Assembly (NCBI GenBank): GCA_964404595.1
Contig: CAYOKQ010000026.1
Span: 1-19,696, forward strand
DNA: 19,696 nucleotides
From: CAYJXA01 sp964404595
Lineage (GTDB): Archaea; Nanobdellota; Nanobdellia; Woesearchaeales; GW2011-AR9
Reading direction: 5' to 3'
Shown here in pieces: positions 5,408 through 12,242 of this stretch. How positions within the stretch are numbered: the first letter of the stretch is position 1; each line of letters opens with the position of its first letter. Position numbers and translations under genes: made by a program. The notes beneath the pieces were generated by a model. That model did not search any database and was not told the origin of the DNA. It saw only the letters and a list, made by a program, of their open reading frames with translations.

Positions 5408-6094
5408 TCACTCTTGAAGCTTTACCCCTATTTCTGGAAGAAAGCGGGCTAAGTGCTTTTCTGCAGGCTCTTTCTTAGTATATTCCAAGACAATTAATCC
5501 GCCAAGGTCAAGGTATAATACCCCTTCGTTAGACTCGCGCTCGTAATAATGATCAGAGGTTGAGTACTTGGCATTTAGTTTGAGGAAAAAACCATCGATG
5601 CGATATCGCTGCGGCACTTCCTTCCGGATAAATTCCTTAATGTCGCGTACTTGGGCAGGATCATTGACTGACTCAACATATAGCTTCCGATACCGCCAGT
5701 TCTCTCTTCCTAAAAAACCCTCCAAGTCTAACAGCGGCTGCTGTGCGAATGTATATAGAGAAATGTCAGGAAGAAGAGGGAACATCATCTCCACCTGCGG
5801 GCGAAAGTGATGAATGTCACTAAATTTGCATTGAACAAATGGAAATATTTTTTCTTTACGAGCAATAGCTTCATACCTTTGTACTGCCTCGCTGATGTTC
5901 TCTTTCTCGGGGCTTTCTGGCAAGGGTAACACTTGGCTGATTCGTGCACGAACAATATCACCCCATGCTTCAAAAAATTCTGCCGGCACTGCGGGAGAAA
6001 GTGAAAGGTTTATCTCCAGTGGACTATCCACGAGAAATTCAAAGATTTTTGTAAGCTGCTCCTGTGTTTCATAGCGATATTTCCATTGTGGCAT
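5408..6094 (-). CDS. Hypothetical protein, 228 aa
   Basis: I do not recognise a family. It is a soluble mixed alpha/beta protein of 228 aa without signal peptide or membrane segments. Aromatic residues are frequent (MPQWKYRYETQEQL at the start; YRIDGFFLKLNAKY and DHYYERESNEGVLYLDLGGLIVLEY near the end). The C-terminal alternating pattern suggests several beta strands. No catalytic motif is evident. It is monocistronic: its stop is 75 nt from the L35Ae start, and its ATG has a TATA-like AAGTTTAAAAAAG centred 27 nt upstream. The promoter and ORF length support a real gene; the role is unknown. Confidence 0.7.
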   Translation of the reverse strand: MPQWKYRYETQEQLTKIFEFLVDSPLEINLSLSPAVPAEFFEAWGDIVRARISQVLPLPESPEKENISEAVQRYEAIARKEKIFPFVQCKFSDIHHFRPQVEMMFPLLPDISLYTFAQQPLLDLEGFLGRENWRYRKLYVESVNDPAQVRDIKEFIRKEVPQRYRIDGFFLKLNAKYSTSDHYYERESNEGVLYLDLGGLIVLEYTKKEPAEKHLARFLPEIGVKLQE

Positions 6095-6114
6095 GATATG
6101 GTTTTGACCGTATC

Positions 6115-6127
6115 CTTTTTTAAACTT
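6115..6127 (-). promoter_or_regulatory. TATA-like box for the 228-aa gene
   Basis: Minus-strand AAGTTTAAAAAAG is centred 27 nt upstream of the ATG at 6094, predicting a leaderless mRNA. Confidence 0.45.
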
Positions 6128-6175
6128 GTGGAACTGACTCTCTTTTCTCCTCTTTGGGTGTGTTTTTTTCGGAAA

Positions 6176-6571
6176 TTATTCAACAATTATAGTACTTAAT
6201 TCTTCTATTTTTTTAAAATTTTTATCTTTGGTTATCAATATTTTATTTTCTTGTATACAAAGAGTTGCGATGAGAAGATCAGCTAGTGCAATAGGTACAC
6301 CTTCACTATCATATTTGTGCTTTAACATTGCTAATATATCTGCTGTTCGAGCATTAGTATGAAGTACCGAAAAAAGGGAAAGAAATAACTTTACTTTTTC
6401 CTGATTCTTAGGACTTTTTTCTTTATTTCCCAACAACATTTCAAATTCCGTGATAAAAGTTATTTGAGCTGGTAAAGGGTAATCTTTGGCCAATTGTTGT
6501 AATTTTTTGATTGTGGGTTGGTAATTTCTTTCCAGATCGATTATGATGGAGGTATCAAAAATTAAAGTCAT
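6176..6571 (-). CDS. vapC: PIN-domain ribonuclease toxin, VapC family
   Basis: VapC toxins are Mg2+-dependent endoribonucleases that usually cleave tRNA or rRNA and are held inactive by their VapB partner. The 131-aa length is typical. The four acidic PIN positions are visible: D6 in LIFDTSIIIDLE, E42 (or E44) in FITEFEMLLG, D98 in IALADLLIATLCI, and D116 in ILITKDKNFKKI. All active-site residues are present, so the toxin is probably functional. Its ATG overlaps the stop of the antitoxin gene by four bases (ATGA), the usual coupling for this module. The region is visibly more AT-rich than the thermosome or hisS genes, consistent with a mobile toxin-antitoxin cassette. Confidence 0.9.
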   Translation of the reverse strand: MTLIFDTSIIIDLERNYQPTIKKLQQLAKDYPLPAQITFITEFEMLLGNKEKSPKNQEKVKLFLSLFSVLHTNARTADILAMLKHKYDSEGVPIALADLLIATLCIQENKILITKDKNFKKIEELSTIIVE

Positions 6572-6813
6572 ATTCTAAATCCGCCCTCTGCTCTCATTCT
6601 TTTGGTTACTATTTCAAATTCTTCCGCTTCTTTATCACTTAATATTTTTTCATGGTTTAAAATTGTGTTCCACCAAGAAGCGTTGCGTTGTTCATAGTTT
6701 CGTACTAAACTTTTGAACAATGTACCTAACTTTACGTTATGCTTTCTGGCTATATGTTTGAATTCCATCCACGTTTTGTCATCCACATCTTTAATCGTTT
6801 TAATTTCAGCCAT
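6568..6813 (-). CDS. vapB: VapB-type ribbon-helix-helix antitoxin
   Basis: This 81-aa protein has an N-terminal ribbon-helix-helix pattern: a short strand (IKTIKDV), a helix (DDKTWMEFKHIARKHN), then a second helix (VKLGTLFKSLVRNYEQ). A C-terminal tail of about 35 residues is the expected toxin-neutralising part. It lies immediately upstream of vapC with a 4-nt overlap. A 19-bp near-perfect palindrome sits between its TATA box and ATG (6816-6834), which is where an autorepressor of this class would bind. The assignment rests on the fold pattern plus context, since antitoxin sequences vary greatly. Confidence 0.82.
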   Translation of the reverse strand: MAEIKTIKDVDDKTWMEFKHIARKHNVKLGTLFKSLVRNYEQRNASWWNTILNHEKILSDKEAEEFEIVTKRMRAEGGFRI

Positions 6814-6815
6814 AT

Positions 6816-6834
6816 AAGTAATACAGTATTACTT
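6816..6834. promoter_or_regulatory. Palindromic operator of the vapBC operon
   Basis: AAGTAATAC-A-GTATTACTT has perfect 9-base arms around one central base. It ends 2 nt before the vapB ATG (6813) and abuts the TATA box at 6832-6844. A ribbon-helix-helix dimer of VapB, alone or with VapC, bound here would block transcription initiation. Confidence 0.75.
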
Positions 6835-6844
6835 TTATTTAAAG
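6832..6844 (-). promoter_or_regulatory. TATA box for vapBC
   Basis: Minus-strand CTTTAAATAAAAG is centred near 6840, about 27 nt upstream of the vapB ATG. It overlaps the edge of the palindromic operator. Confidence 0.6.
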
Positions 6845-6868
6845 TTTTCGGCATATCTCGAGGGAAAG

Positions 6869-6878
6869 TTTTATAAAT
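6869..6878 (+). promoter_or_regulatory. TATA box for the Ig-like lipoprotein gene
   Basis: TTTTATAAAT is centred about 28 nt upstream of the ATG at 6902, divergent from the vapBC promoter about 30 bases away. Confidence 0.6.
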
Positions 6879-6880
6879 GC

Positions 6881-6895
6881 TACTATCAAATAGTA
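6881..6895. promoter_or_regulatory. Small inverted repeat between TATA box and start of the 272-aa gene
   Basis: TACTAT-CAA-ATAGTA has six-base perfect arms around a three-base centre. It lies between the TATA box and the ATG at 6902, where a repressor would act. At this AT content a chance origin is quite possible. Confidence 0.35.
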
Positions 6896-6901
6896 TAAAT
6901 C

Positions 6902-7720
6902 ATGTCCCTTTCCGATTTGGTTCGTGGTTTTAATTTTGGAGAATTATGTCAAGCAACAGCGCTGGGTATGTTGCTAAGCTGTTCTGGTAACGGGGTTATA
7001 TCACTCAACTCCTCTCAATCTATAGCTACAGAACCTGAAAAAGACACTTTTCCCCCTTACATAGAGCTAGGTATAGTTGGGAATGGTCCATTTGGAACTG
7101 AACCTACATTAGATATTAATGTTGATGATAAGTCTCCTATCTTAAAGTCAGAGATACAAATTGCTCCCGGTTTAGTAAGGAGTCAGATGAAAGAAAAAAG
7201 CGCTGTTCCAGAAAGGTATTCTTCAGATTTAAATCGAATCGAATTATATGAAAATGGAAAATTAGTTGATACTATTCATCCCTCTTATTCTAGCTCTTTA
7301 ATGTATGTTGGTATTGATGTTAAGCATCGAAATGGAAATTTTGAATACAAAGTAATAGCCTATGATAATGCTGGCAACAAAAGTGAATCAGCATCTTTGG
7401 CTATACTCATTCGTGATGGCCTTTATTTTTCCAGAGATGCTTTAACTCGAGATAAAATTGGACCCAAAATCAAAGAATTAAATTTGATTGGTGCTAATGT
7501 TTTAGCATGGATAGAGGATGATGGTTCTTGTGTGCGGGAAGTACGGGTATATGAGCAGGATTCACATACATTGATTCATAAAGCACAAAGTGGTTCTGCA
7601 GTCCCTTATTTTGACTTTCAATGGAAAGGTATGCAAATTGGGCACAGTTATCAACTAGAAGCACAGGATCATGCCGGAAATATTACTCGTTCTGCTATTA
7701 TAACAATGGCAAGAGAGTGA
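6902..7720 (+). CDS. Putative surface lipoprotein with two Ig-like domains, 272 aa
   Basis: The N-terminus ends in a lipobox-like L24-L25-S26-C27 followed by SGNG, suggesting lipid attachment at C27. The n-region is poor in basic residues, so the signal is atypical. A low-complexity linker leads to two repeats of the same beta-sandwich pattern. Each begins with an acidic V/I-x-D-D motif (about residues 73-76 and 204-207). Each ends with Y-[KQ]-[VL]-x-A-x-D-x-AGN-x-[ST], with AGN at 157-159 and 258-260. This is the Ig-like/Big fold common in cell-surface adhesins and S-layer-associated proteins. The gene is divergent from vapBC and has its own TATA box 28 nt upstream. Likely role: extracellular binding or surface structure; the ligand is unknown. 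Confidence 0.65.
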   Translation: MSLSDLVRGFNFGELCQATALGMLLSCSGNGVISLNSSQSIATEPEKDTFPPYIELGIVGNGPFGTEPTLDINVDDKSPILKSEIQIAPGLVRSQMKEKSAVPERYSSDLNRIELYENGKLVDTIHPSYSSSLMYVGIDVKHRNGNFEYKVIAYDNAGNKSESASLAILIRDGLYFSRDALTRDKIGPKIKELNLIGANVLAWIEDDGSCVREVRVYEQDSHTLIHKAQSGSAVPYFDFQWKGMQIGHSYQLEAQDHAGNITRSAIITMARE

Positions 7721-7762
7721 TGCTTTTCTATTGAAGATACTTTGTCTAATATACTACCTAAA

Positions 7763-7773
7763 TTCTTAAAAAG
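7763..7773 (+). promoter_or_regulatory. TATA-like box for the HerA-like gene
   Basis: TTCTTAAAAAG is centred 27 nt upstream of the ATG at 7795. The match to consensus is weaker than at neighbouring genes. Confidence 0.4.
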
Positions 7774-7794
7774 AGGATTAATACTTTCTTTGTA

Positions 7795-9312
7795 ATGCTC
7801 AAAGGCCAAATCCTGCACGGAGATTTTAGTAAAATTCTCATGCGCGTCAAAGCAGGAGTCGAGGTGGAACTAGGAGAGATGGTAGTTATTGATCAAGCAG
7901 ACGAAAAGTTCATTTTACAAGTATATGATCTGCTCTATGGCAGCCAAATCAGCCAGCAGAATTTAGAAATGGTGTCAGGGTTAAATTTAGAAGAAGGCAA
8001 TTTTGAGATCATGGATGAATCGCTGCGCAATTACCAGCTGGCAGCATTGAAACCGGTATTGACGGCAGGAAGTGTAAGCAAAACCTGCAAAAAATTACCT
8101 TCATTCTTTGCCAAAGTGCGGGAGATTGAGAAAGAAGATTTAGCGTTCATCACCACTCCGGTGCATCCTTTCTTTCTGGGCAAATTGCGCAGCGGCAGCA
8201 AGCAGATGGATTTTGATATTTTTTTACCCGGGAAAGAAGTATTTAGCCATCATGTGTTAATTCCTGCGTCGACAGGAAAAGGAAAAAGTAATTTGATGAG
8301 CTGTATCTTGTGGGATGCCGCTAGCAAAGATTACGTGGGGATGCTTGTCCTTGATCCGCATGATGAATATTATGGCCGAACCGGATTAGGATTAAAAGAT
8401 CACCCGGATAAACAGAAAGTGGCCTATTATACCCCCAGCAATCCGCCGCCGGGAGCCAGGACTTTAAAAATAAATCTTCGGAGGATTAAACCGGATCATT
8501 TTTATGGAGCTGTTCCACTCACCCCGCCACAGCGCGATTGCTTCCATGCCTATCATAAAATGTTTGGAGAAGAATGGATTAAAGCAGTAGTGGAGGAGCG
8601 GCGCATTGAAGGGGTGCGATTCCATGAAGATACCATGGCCGTGGTCAAGCGAAAATTAATTTCTCTTCTAGGCTTGGAATTACATCAGGGACAATTATCC
8701 TGCCAAGGTATTTTTGATGCGACTGCGGGTGAGAATACAATCTCCGACATCTGCCGGGAACTGGAGCAGGCCAAAACAGTCATTATCGACACCAGTCTAT
8801 TTTCGGGAGCATTGGAGATTTTAGTCGGCAGTATGATCACCACCGAAATATTTGATCGTTACAAATATTATAAGAAAGAAGGAATGCTGGCCGACAAGCC
8901 CGTTATTTCTATTGTGCTGGAGGAAGCGCCACGCGTATTGGGGAAAAATGTGATTGAGCAGGGCAGTAATATTTTCGAGAGTATTGCCAGAGAAGGGCGA
9001 AAATTTAACGTAGGCTTGGTGGCTATTACGCAGCTGCCATCGGAAATTCCTAAAAATATTCTAGCGAATATGAATACCAAGATCATTTTGGGCATTGAAA
9101 TGAATTCGGAGAGGCAGGCGGTGATTGAAAGTTCGCCGCAGGATTTGAGCCAGGATAATCGAAATATTGCTTCTTTGGATAAAGGGGAAGCGGTCGTGAC
9201 ATCGACTTTTACACGGTTTGCAGTGCCAATCAAGATTCCTTTATTTCAGGAATATGTGAAAGAAGGGAAGAAAGAAAGTATGGTGAAGAGAGATTATGCG
9301 GGGTTTAGTTGA
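7795..9312 (+). CDS. HerA-type hexameric DNA-translocase ATPase, 505 aa
   Basis: HerA proteins are FtsK/HerA-superfamily DNA pumps that form hexameric rings and, with the nuclease NurA, resect DNA ends in archaea. Residues 1-50 form the N-terminal beta-barrel (HAS) domain (LKGQILHGDFSKILMRVKAG). Walker A is ASTGKGKS at 158-165, with Ala in place of the usual first Gly. LDPHDEYYGR follows, and Walker B is VISIVLEEAPR with catalytic E376/E377. The segment GRKFNVGLVAITQLPSEIPK and NTKIILG is the typical HerA sensor and interface region. The length of about 500 aa is normal. No nurA, mre11 or rad50 is adjacent; the neighbours are an Ig-like protein and a membrane protease, so it could act in repair or in another DNA-pumping system. 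VirB4-type ATPases are less likely because of the HAS barrel. Confidence 0.9.
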   Translation: MLKGQILHGDFSKILMRVKAGVEVELGEMVVIDQADEKFILQVYDLLYGSQISQQNLEMVSGLNLEEGNFEIMDESLRNYQLAALKPVLTAGSVSKTCKKLPSFFAKVREIEKEDLAFITTPVHPFFLGKLRSGSKQMDFDIFLPGKEVFSHHVLIPASTGKGKSNLMSCILWDAASKDYVGMLVLDPHDEYYGRTGLGLKDHPDKQKVAYYTPSNPPPGARTLKINLRRIKPDHFYGAVPLTPPQRDCFHAYHKMFGEEWIKAVVEERRIEGVRFHEDTMAVVKRKLISLLGLELHQGQLSCQGIFDATAGENTISDICRELEQAKTVIIDTSLFSGALEILVGSMITTEIFDRYKYYKKEGMLADKPVISIVLEEAPRVLGKNVIEQGSNIFESIAREGRKFNVGLVAITQLPSEIPKNILANMNTKIILGIEMNSERQAVIESSPQDLSQDNRNIASLDKGEAVVTSTFTRFAVPIKIPLFQEYVKEGKKESMVKRDYAGFS

Positions 9313-9320
9313 AAGCATAG

Positions 9321-9330
9321 GTATTTAAAG
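9321..9330 (+). promoter_or_regulatory. TATA box for the presenilin-like protease gene
   Basis: GTATTTAAAG is centred 26 nt upstream of the ATG at 9352, so the gene has its own leaderless transcript despite lying 39 nt after the ATPase stop. Confidence 0.6.
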
Positions 9331-9351
9331 AAGCATTTTCTAAGTCATATT

Positions 9352-10251
9352 ATGAAACATTCCCTTCACATCACCCTCATTATCTTAGGAATATTTCTGG
9401 TGGCCCAATTTATCGGGTTGGCAGTTTTATACAATTACATTGATTCCGCAAAATCTCAAGAGACGGGGAAAACAGAGTTTAAAGACTTACCCATCGGTGA
9501 GCGCCCCCTTGTTGAGGAAAATACGTCTTTTATTCCGGTCATCATCGCCATTATCATCGGGACAATGATCCTGCTGATATTGATGAAATATAAGTTATCT
9601 TTCCTGTGGAAATTGTGGTTTTTAATGGCAGTGGTTATTTCATTATCCACTGCGTGGGCAGCCTTTGTTCCGGTCATGGTTGCGTTTGTCGCCGCACTTA
9701 TTTTTGCCTTCTGGAAAATATTCAAACCCAATGTCTGGGTGCACAATTTTACCGAATTGTTTATCTACGGCGGACTGGCAGCTATCTTTGCGCCGTTGTT
9801 TAACCTCTGGTCTATTTCTATCTTGCTGGTGTTGATCGCTCTGTATGATGCGTATGCGGTGTGGAAGTCCAAGCATATGGTGACCCTTGCCAAATCGCAA
9901 ACCGAATCGAAAGTGTTTGCGGGGTTGCTCATTCCATATACATTAGGAAAAGCCCACAAGCTAGCCAAAGTGGCAAAGGCAACTACAACCCCTGCTCTTG
10001 TTCCAAAGACATCCGTACGCACTGCTATTTTAGGTGGAGGAGATATCGGCTTTCCTTTGATATTTGCTGGCGTGATTCTTAAAGAATGGGGCTTGTGGCA
10101 GAGTCTAGTGATTCCTTTTTTTGCTCTGGCGGGACTTGCGCTATTGTTATATTATGCTAAAGAAAAGAAGTTTTATCCGGCGATGCCGTTTATTTCGGCG
10201 GGGTGTTTTGTGGGATTGGGTGTAGTGTGGGCAGTTCAATATATTTTTTGA
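9352..10251 (+). CDS. Presenilin/signal-peptide-peptidase-like intramembrane aspartyl protease (PSH), 299 aa
   Basis: These GxGD-type proteases cleave peptides within the membrane; archaeal homologues served as structural models for presenilin. All three hallmark motifs are present in order. The first is the YD motif Y165-D166 in VLIALYDAYAVWKSKHM, in one membrane segment. The second is the GxGD motif G228-G-G-D231 in ILGGGDIGFPLIFAG, in the next catalytic segment. The third is a PAL-like P276-A-M-P279 (FYPAMPFISAG) near the C-terminus. Both catalytic aspartates (D166, D231) are intact. About nine hydrophobic segments and a hydrophilic loop between them fit the family, and 299 aa is a usual archaeal length. 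A probable role is clearing leftover signal peptides or regulated release of membrane proteins; the substrate is unknown. Confidence 0.9.
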   Translation: MKHSLHITLIILGIFLVAQFIGLAVLYNYIDSAKSQETGKTEFKDLPIGERPLVEENTSFIPVIIAIIIGTMILLILMKYKLSFLWKLWFLMAVVISLSTAWAAFVPVMVAFVAALIFAFWKIFKPNVWVHNFTELFIYGGLAAIFAPLFNLWSISILLVLIALYDAYAVWKSKHMVTLAKSQTESKVFAGLLIPYTLGKAHKLAKVAKATTTPALVPKTSVRTAILGGGDIGFPLIFAGVILKEWGLWQSLVIPFFALAGLALLLYYAKEKKFYPAMPFISAGCFVGLGVVWAVQYIF

Positions 10252-10265
10252 CTTTTAGCCAGAAA

Positions 10266-10275
10266 ATATTATAGA
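10266..10275 (+). promoter_or_regulatory. TATA-like box for the antitoxin/toxin-remnant operon
   Basis: The ATATTATAG region is centred about 27 nt upstream of the ATG at 10297 and fits a leaderless transcript. Confidence 0.45.
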
Positions 10276-10296
10276 GAATCCTCACTATCTGATTAT

Positions 10297-10515
10297 ATGG
10301 AAACAATCACTATCGAGAAAGATACTTTTGATAAGTTACTCAGTGATATAGAGAATCTAGTCAGAGATGTCGAAAATATTACGTCCATTTCAGATGAAGT
10401 TGTAAAGCAGCGAATTGAAGATATTGATACAGATACTTCTATTGGCAAGCCTGAAAAAGACCTCGATGATTATCTTAAAAAAAGAGGAGTTAATATTAAT
10501 GGAATGGGAGATTAA
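10297..10515 (+). CDS. RelB-like antitoxin, 72 aa
   Basis: This is an acidic, helical protein of 72 aa opening METITIEKDTFDKLLSDIENLV. That beginning is typical of short archaeal antitoxins paired with RelE-type toxins: a beta strand, then a long helix that wraps the toxin. The C-terminal half is rich in Asp and Lys and probably disordered. The next reading frame, starting at 10499 and overlapping this gene by 17 nt, encodes a RelE-like sequence with a premature stop, which strongly supports an antitoxin role. With its toxin broken, this gene may be a solitary antitoxin that still offers protection against related toxins. The family is inferred from context and pattern, not from a diagnostic motif. 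Confidence 0.65.
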   Translation: METITIEKDTFDKLLSDIENLVRDVENITSISDEVVKQRIEDIDTDTSIGKPEKDLDDYLKKRGVNINGMGD

Positions 10516-10819
10516 AGAACATCCTGGTTTCTTTCGTGATTTAGATTAATTATCAACAACGGATTTAGTAATCTTTTTCAAGAAGAAAAATAAGCTCAAG
10601 GAAAACCCCGTGAGAGAGAAACATCTTAGCGGCGGCGAGAATTGTTATAGGGAACCTATTACCAAAAATATTCGTTTAGTGAGACTCGCATGGGTGCCGT
10701 TGGATTTATACCTGATTTTAATTGCAACAGGGGGCGTATTCTTGACATTTTATCGCACGACACCCATTTCATTATACGCCTTATCAAATCCCCGCACATT
10801 CGCTTTATGCACACCATAA
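10499..10819 (+). pseudogene. RelE-type toxin gene broken by an in-frame stop
   Basis: Starting at ATG 10499 the frame reads MEWEIKEHPGFFRDLD, then TAA at 10547-10549, and continues in the same frame with LSTTDLVIFFKKKNKLKENP, REKHLSGGENCYREPI and TKNIRLV. This is the recognisable order of a RelE/ParE-like ribonuclease toxin (F-x-x-DL-x-K-L, KLKENP, KHLSG, N-x-YRE-x-I, RLV). A single substitution of a codon such as AAA or GAA would explain the stop. The expected closing strands (a typical LLTIG-like motif) are not clear after about 10700. The open frame runs on to 10819, antisense to the end of the MBL gene, so the true 3' end is probably altered as well. A GTG at 10610 could start only a truncated fragment. 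The toxin is most likely inactive. Confidence 0.7.
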
Positions 10820-11586
10820 CCTTCAGCGACAATACTTAACCCATCTTTGGCAGCGATGGTCTGCACGCCGGTAATGCGCTGTACTTCCCGTGCCTCATTC
10901 AGCGGATCGGCTTTAATCATCTCTAACCCAAAATGAGTCATAATGGCCACCCGAGGGCGAACGGCAGATACAATTTTAATGGCTGATTCCGTATCTAAAT
11001 TCTTTCCTTCGGCTTTGTTACTCGGATAAGACACATTGAGTATTAATATATCGGTGCCTGATAATTGATCTACCAATTCTTGGGTGAAAGCAGTGTCGCC
11101 GGTATAACTTAAGGTAAACTTTGGGCAGAAAAATTTGAAGCCAATGGCAGTTTCATCAGTATGATCGGCGGCCAGCGCATGAATTTCAATCAATTCAATA
11201 CCCACCTTATGGTTCTTTTCCATGGGAATTATTTTTTCCACCAATTGCTGATGATATTTGGTGAGAATCGGGTATGAATCTTGGGTGGGCTGCACGACAG
11301 ATTTACTGGCAAGAATAACGCCCCGATGTTCTAATCCAGCATGAGTCATAGCTTCAATCACTGCATTAAGGTCATTGCAATGATTCAAATGATTATGAGA
11401 CACTAATACTGCGGTAGTATGGGGAGCATTAATCCCAAATTCACGAGCTTTTACCAGGGCCCCTGGTCCTGGATCTAGATGAAACTGTAATTCATCTATC
11501 TTAAGGACGATACCTCCGGAAGCACGTAATTGCCGTGTGGCAACGGCAGCACTGCCGGCGGTTCCCAAGAACGTGATGGTGGACAT
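10750..11586 (-). CDS. Metallo-beta-lactamase-fold hydrolase, 278 aa
   Basis: This is an RNase Z/PhnP-like member of the MBL superfamily, whose members use one or two metals to hydrolyse phosphodiesters and similar substrates. The opening MSTITFLGTAGSAAV and the HLDPGPGALVKA segment are typical. The metal motif is H64-N-H66-L-N68-H69, so the usual Asp of HxHxDH is Asn. D72 stands close by, and H142 (ADHTDETAIGF), D164 (LSYTGDTAF) and H218 (IMTHFG) complete the site. Substitution of that Asp normally affects the second metal ion, so activity may be mono-metal or altered. The length and domain order are complete. The C-terminus overlaps the decayed toxin on the other strand. A promoter similar to the ribosomal ones lies 26 nt upstream. 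The substrate is unknown. Confidence 0.85.
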   Translation of the reverse strand: MSTITFLGTAGSAAVATRQLRASGGIVLKIDELQFHLDPGPGALVKAREFGINAPHTTAVLVSHNHLNHCNDLNAVIEAMTHAGLEHRGVILASKSVVQPTQDSYPILTKYHQQLVEKIIPMEKNHKVGIELIEIHALAADHTDETAIGFKFFCPKFTLSYTGDTAFTQELVDQLSGTDILILNVSYPSNKAEGKNLDTESAIKIVSAVRPRVAIMTHFGLEMIKADPLNEAREVQRITGVQTIAAKDGLSIVAEGYGVHKANVRGFDKAYNEMGVVR

Positions 11587-11607
11587 GACTTTGAAAAAGA
11601 ATTTTTG

Positions 11608-11627
11608 ATTAATAAAGATTTGGATGG
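11608..11627 (-). promoter_or_regulatory. TATA box and upstream element of the MBL gene
   Basis: Minus-strand CCATCCAAATCTTTATTAAT places the TATA centre 26 nt upstream of the ATG at 11586. AAATCTTTAT is identical to the core of the S19e and L35Ae promoters. Confidence 0.55.
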
Positions 11628-11738
11628 TTGAAAATCTATTGTAACTTTTCGTTATCCGAGGTCATAGGTACCAGAATGACCATCAGGCCGCAATCTTGCT
11701 ATTGGCTGTGGAAAGAGAAATGGTTTATTTTTGCAGTT

Positions 11739-12242
11739 TTAGTTCTTCGTAATTCTTCTGGCTTCTTCTATTGCAAAAGTATATAATTCTTGCTGTAATC
11801 GAAAACCTACTTCCGCTAATAATGTTAAGAGATGCAGAAATTCATCAAAAATAATCTTTTTCTGTTTTAGTGCGAAAAGAAGAATTGCAATAGTTCCTAT
11901 TGGTTCTACATTTACAATTTTTGCTGCAATACGGCCCATCTTATCATCAATTAAAACCATGCTTTGTTTTTTTTCTTTAGCGAGTGATATGGCTGCTTTT
12001 TCTCCAATTTCAACTTCCATTTCCCATTTAAGAAGAGTAGTTACTTTTTCAACTTTAATCCATCCCGCTTTAATCTCTTCTTCGATTAAGAATGCGTCTG
12101 ATTCCCCTCTTTTTTTCCCTTGATCCACGACCTCGTTTTTGACTTCTTCAGGTATGATAATTACTTTGTATAACTCTTTAAGCAATTGAATTTTTTTTAT
12201 TTTAGCTACATAAATCAGTGGTGAAGCATTGCTCACAATCAT
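11739..12242 (-). CDS. PIN-like toxin, DUF3368-type, 167 aa
   Basis: The pattern matches the DUF3368 subgroup of PIN-domain proteins, which are putative ribonuclease toxins. It begins VSNASPLIYVAKIKKIQLLKELY, continues with VIIIPEEVKNEVV, and has GEKAAISLA near 80-88. LIDDKMGRIAAK follows with D99/D100, and then the subgroup signature GTIAILLFALKQKKI near 116-130. Its start overlaps the upstream antitoxin stop by four bases (ATGA). DUF3368 genes are classically paired with UPF0175 antitoxins, which fits the neighbour. The acidic residues expected of a nuclease centre seem present, so it is probably intact. The region to the MBL start (11587-11738) holds no gene that I can see, only a weak 6-bp hairpin at 11660-11681. 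Confidence 0.82.
   Translation of the reverse strand: MIVSNASPLIYVAKIKKIQLLKELYKVIIIPEEVKNEVVDQGKKRGESDAFLIEEEIKAGWIKVEKVTTLLKWEMEVEIGEKAAISLAKEKKQSMVLIDDKMGRIAAKIVNVEPIGTIAILLFALKQKKIIFDEFLHLLTLLAEVGFRLQQELYTFAIEEARRITKN

Noticed and set aside
8868..9233. A 121-codon minus-strand frame inside the HerA-like gene
   Set aside because: It is the mirror of conserved ATPase motifs, so it is a shadow frame.
2480..9312. A type IV secretion or conjugation system formed by the membrane proteins and the ATPase
   Set aside because: The ATPase has the HAS barrel of HerA rather than VirB4/TraG features, lies 2.7 kb away behind unrelated genes, and no relaxase, pilin or VirB homologue is visible.
9456..10082. 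Five additional open frames on both strands inside the protease gene
   Set aside because: The 299-aa frame has all three presenilin-type motifs and a promoter; the others have neither conserved motifs nor promoters.
11660..11681. Hairpin GGTCAT...ATGACC enclosing a GGTACC palindrome between the MBL and PIN genes
   Set aside because: Only a six-base stem with a ten-base loop, no U-tract and no position relative to a promoter; compatible with chance.
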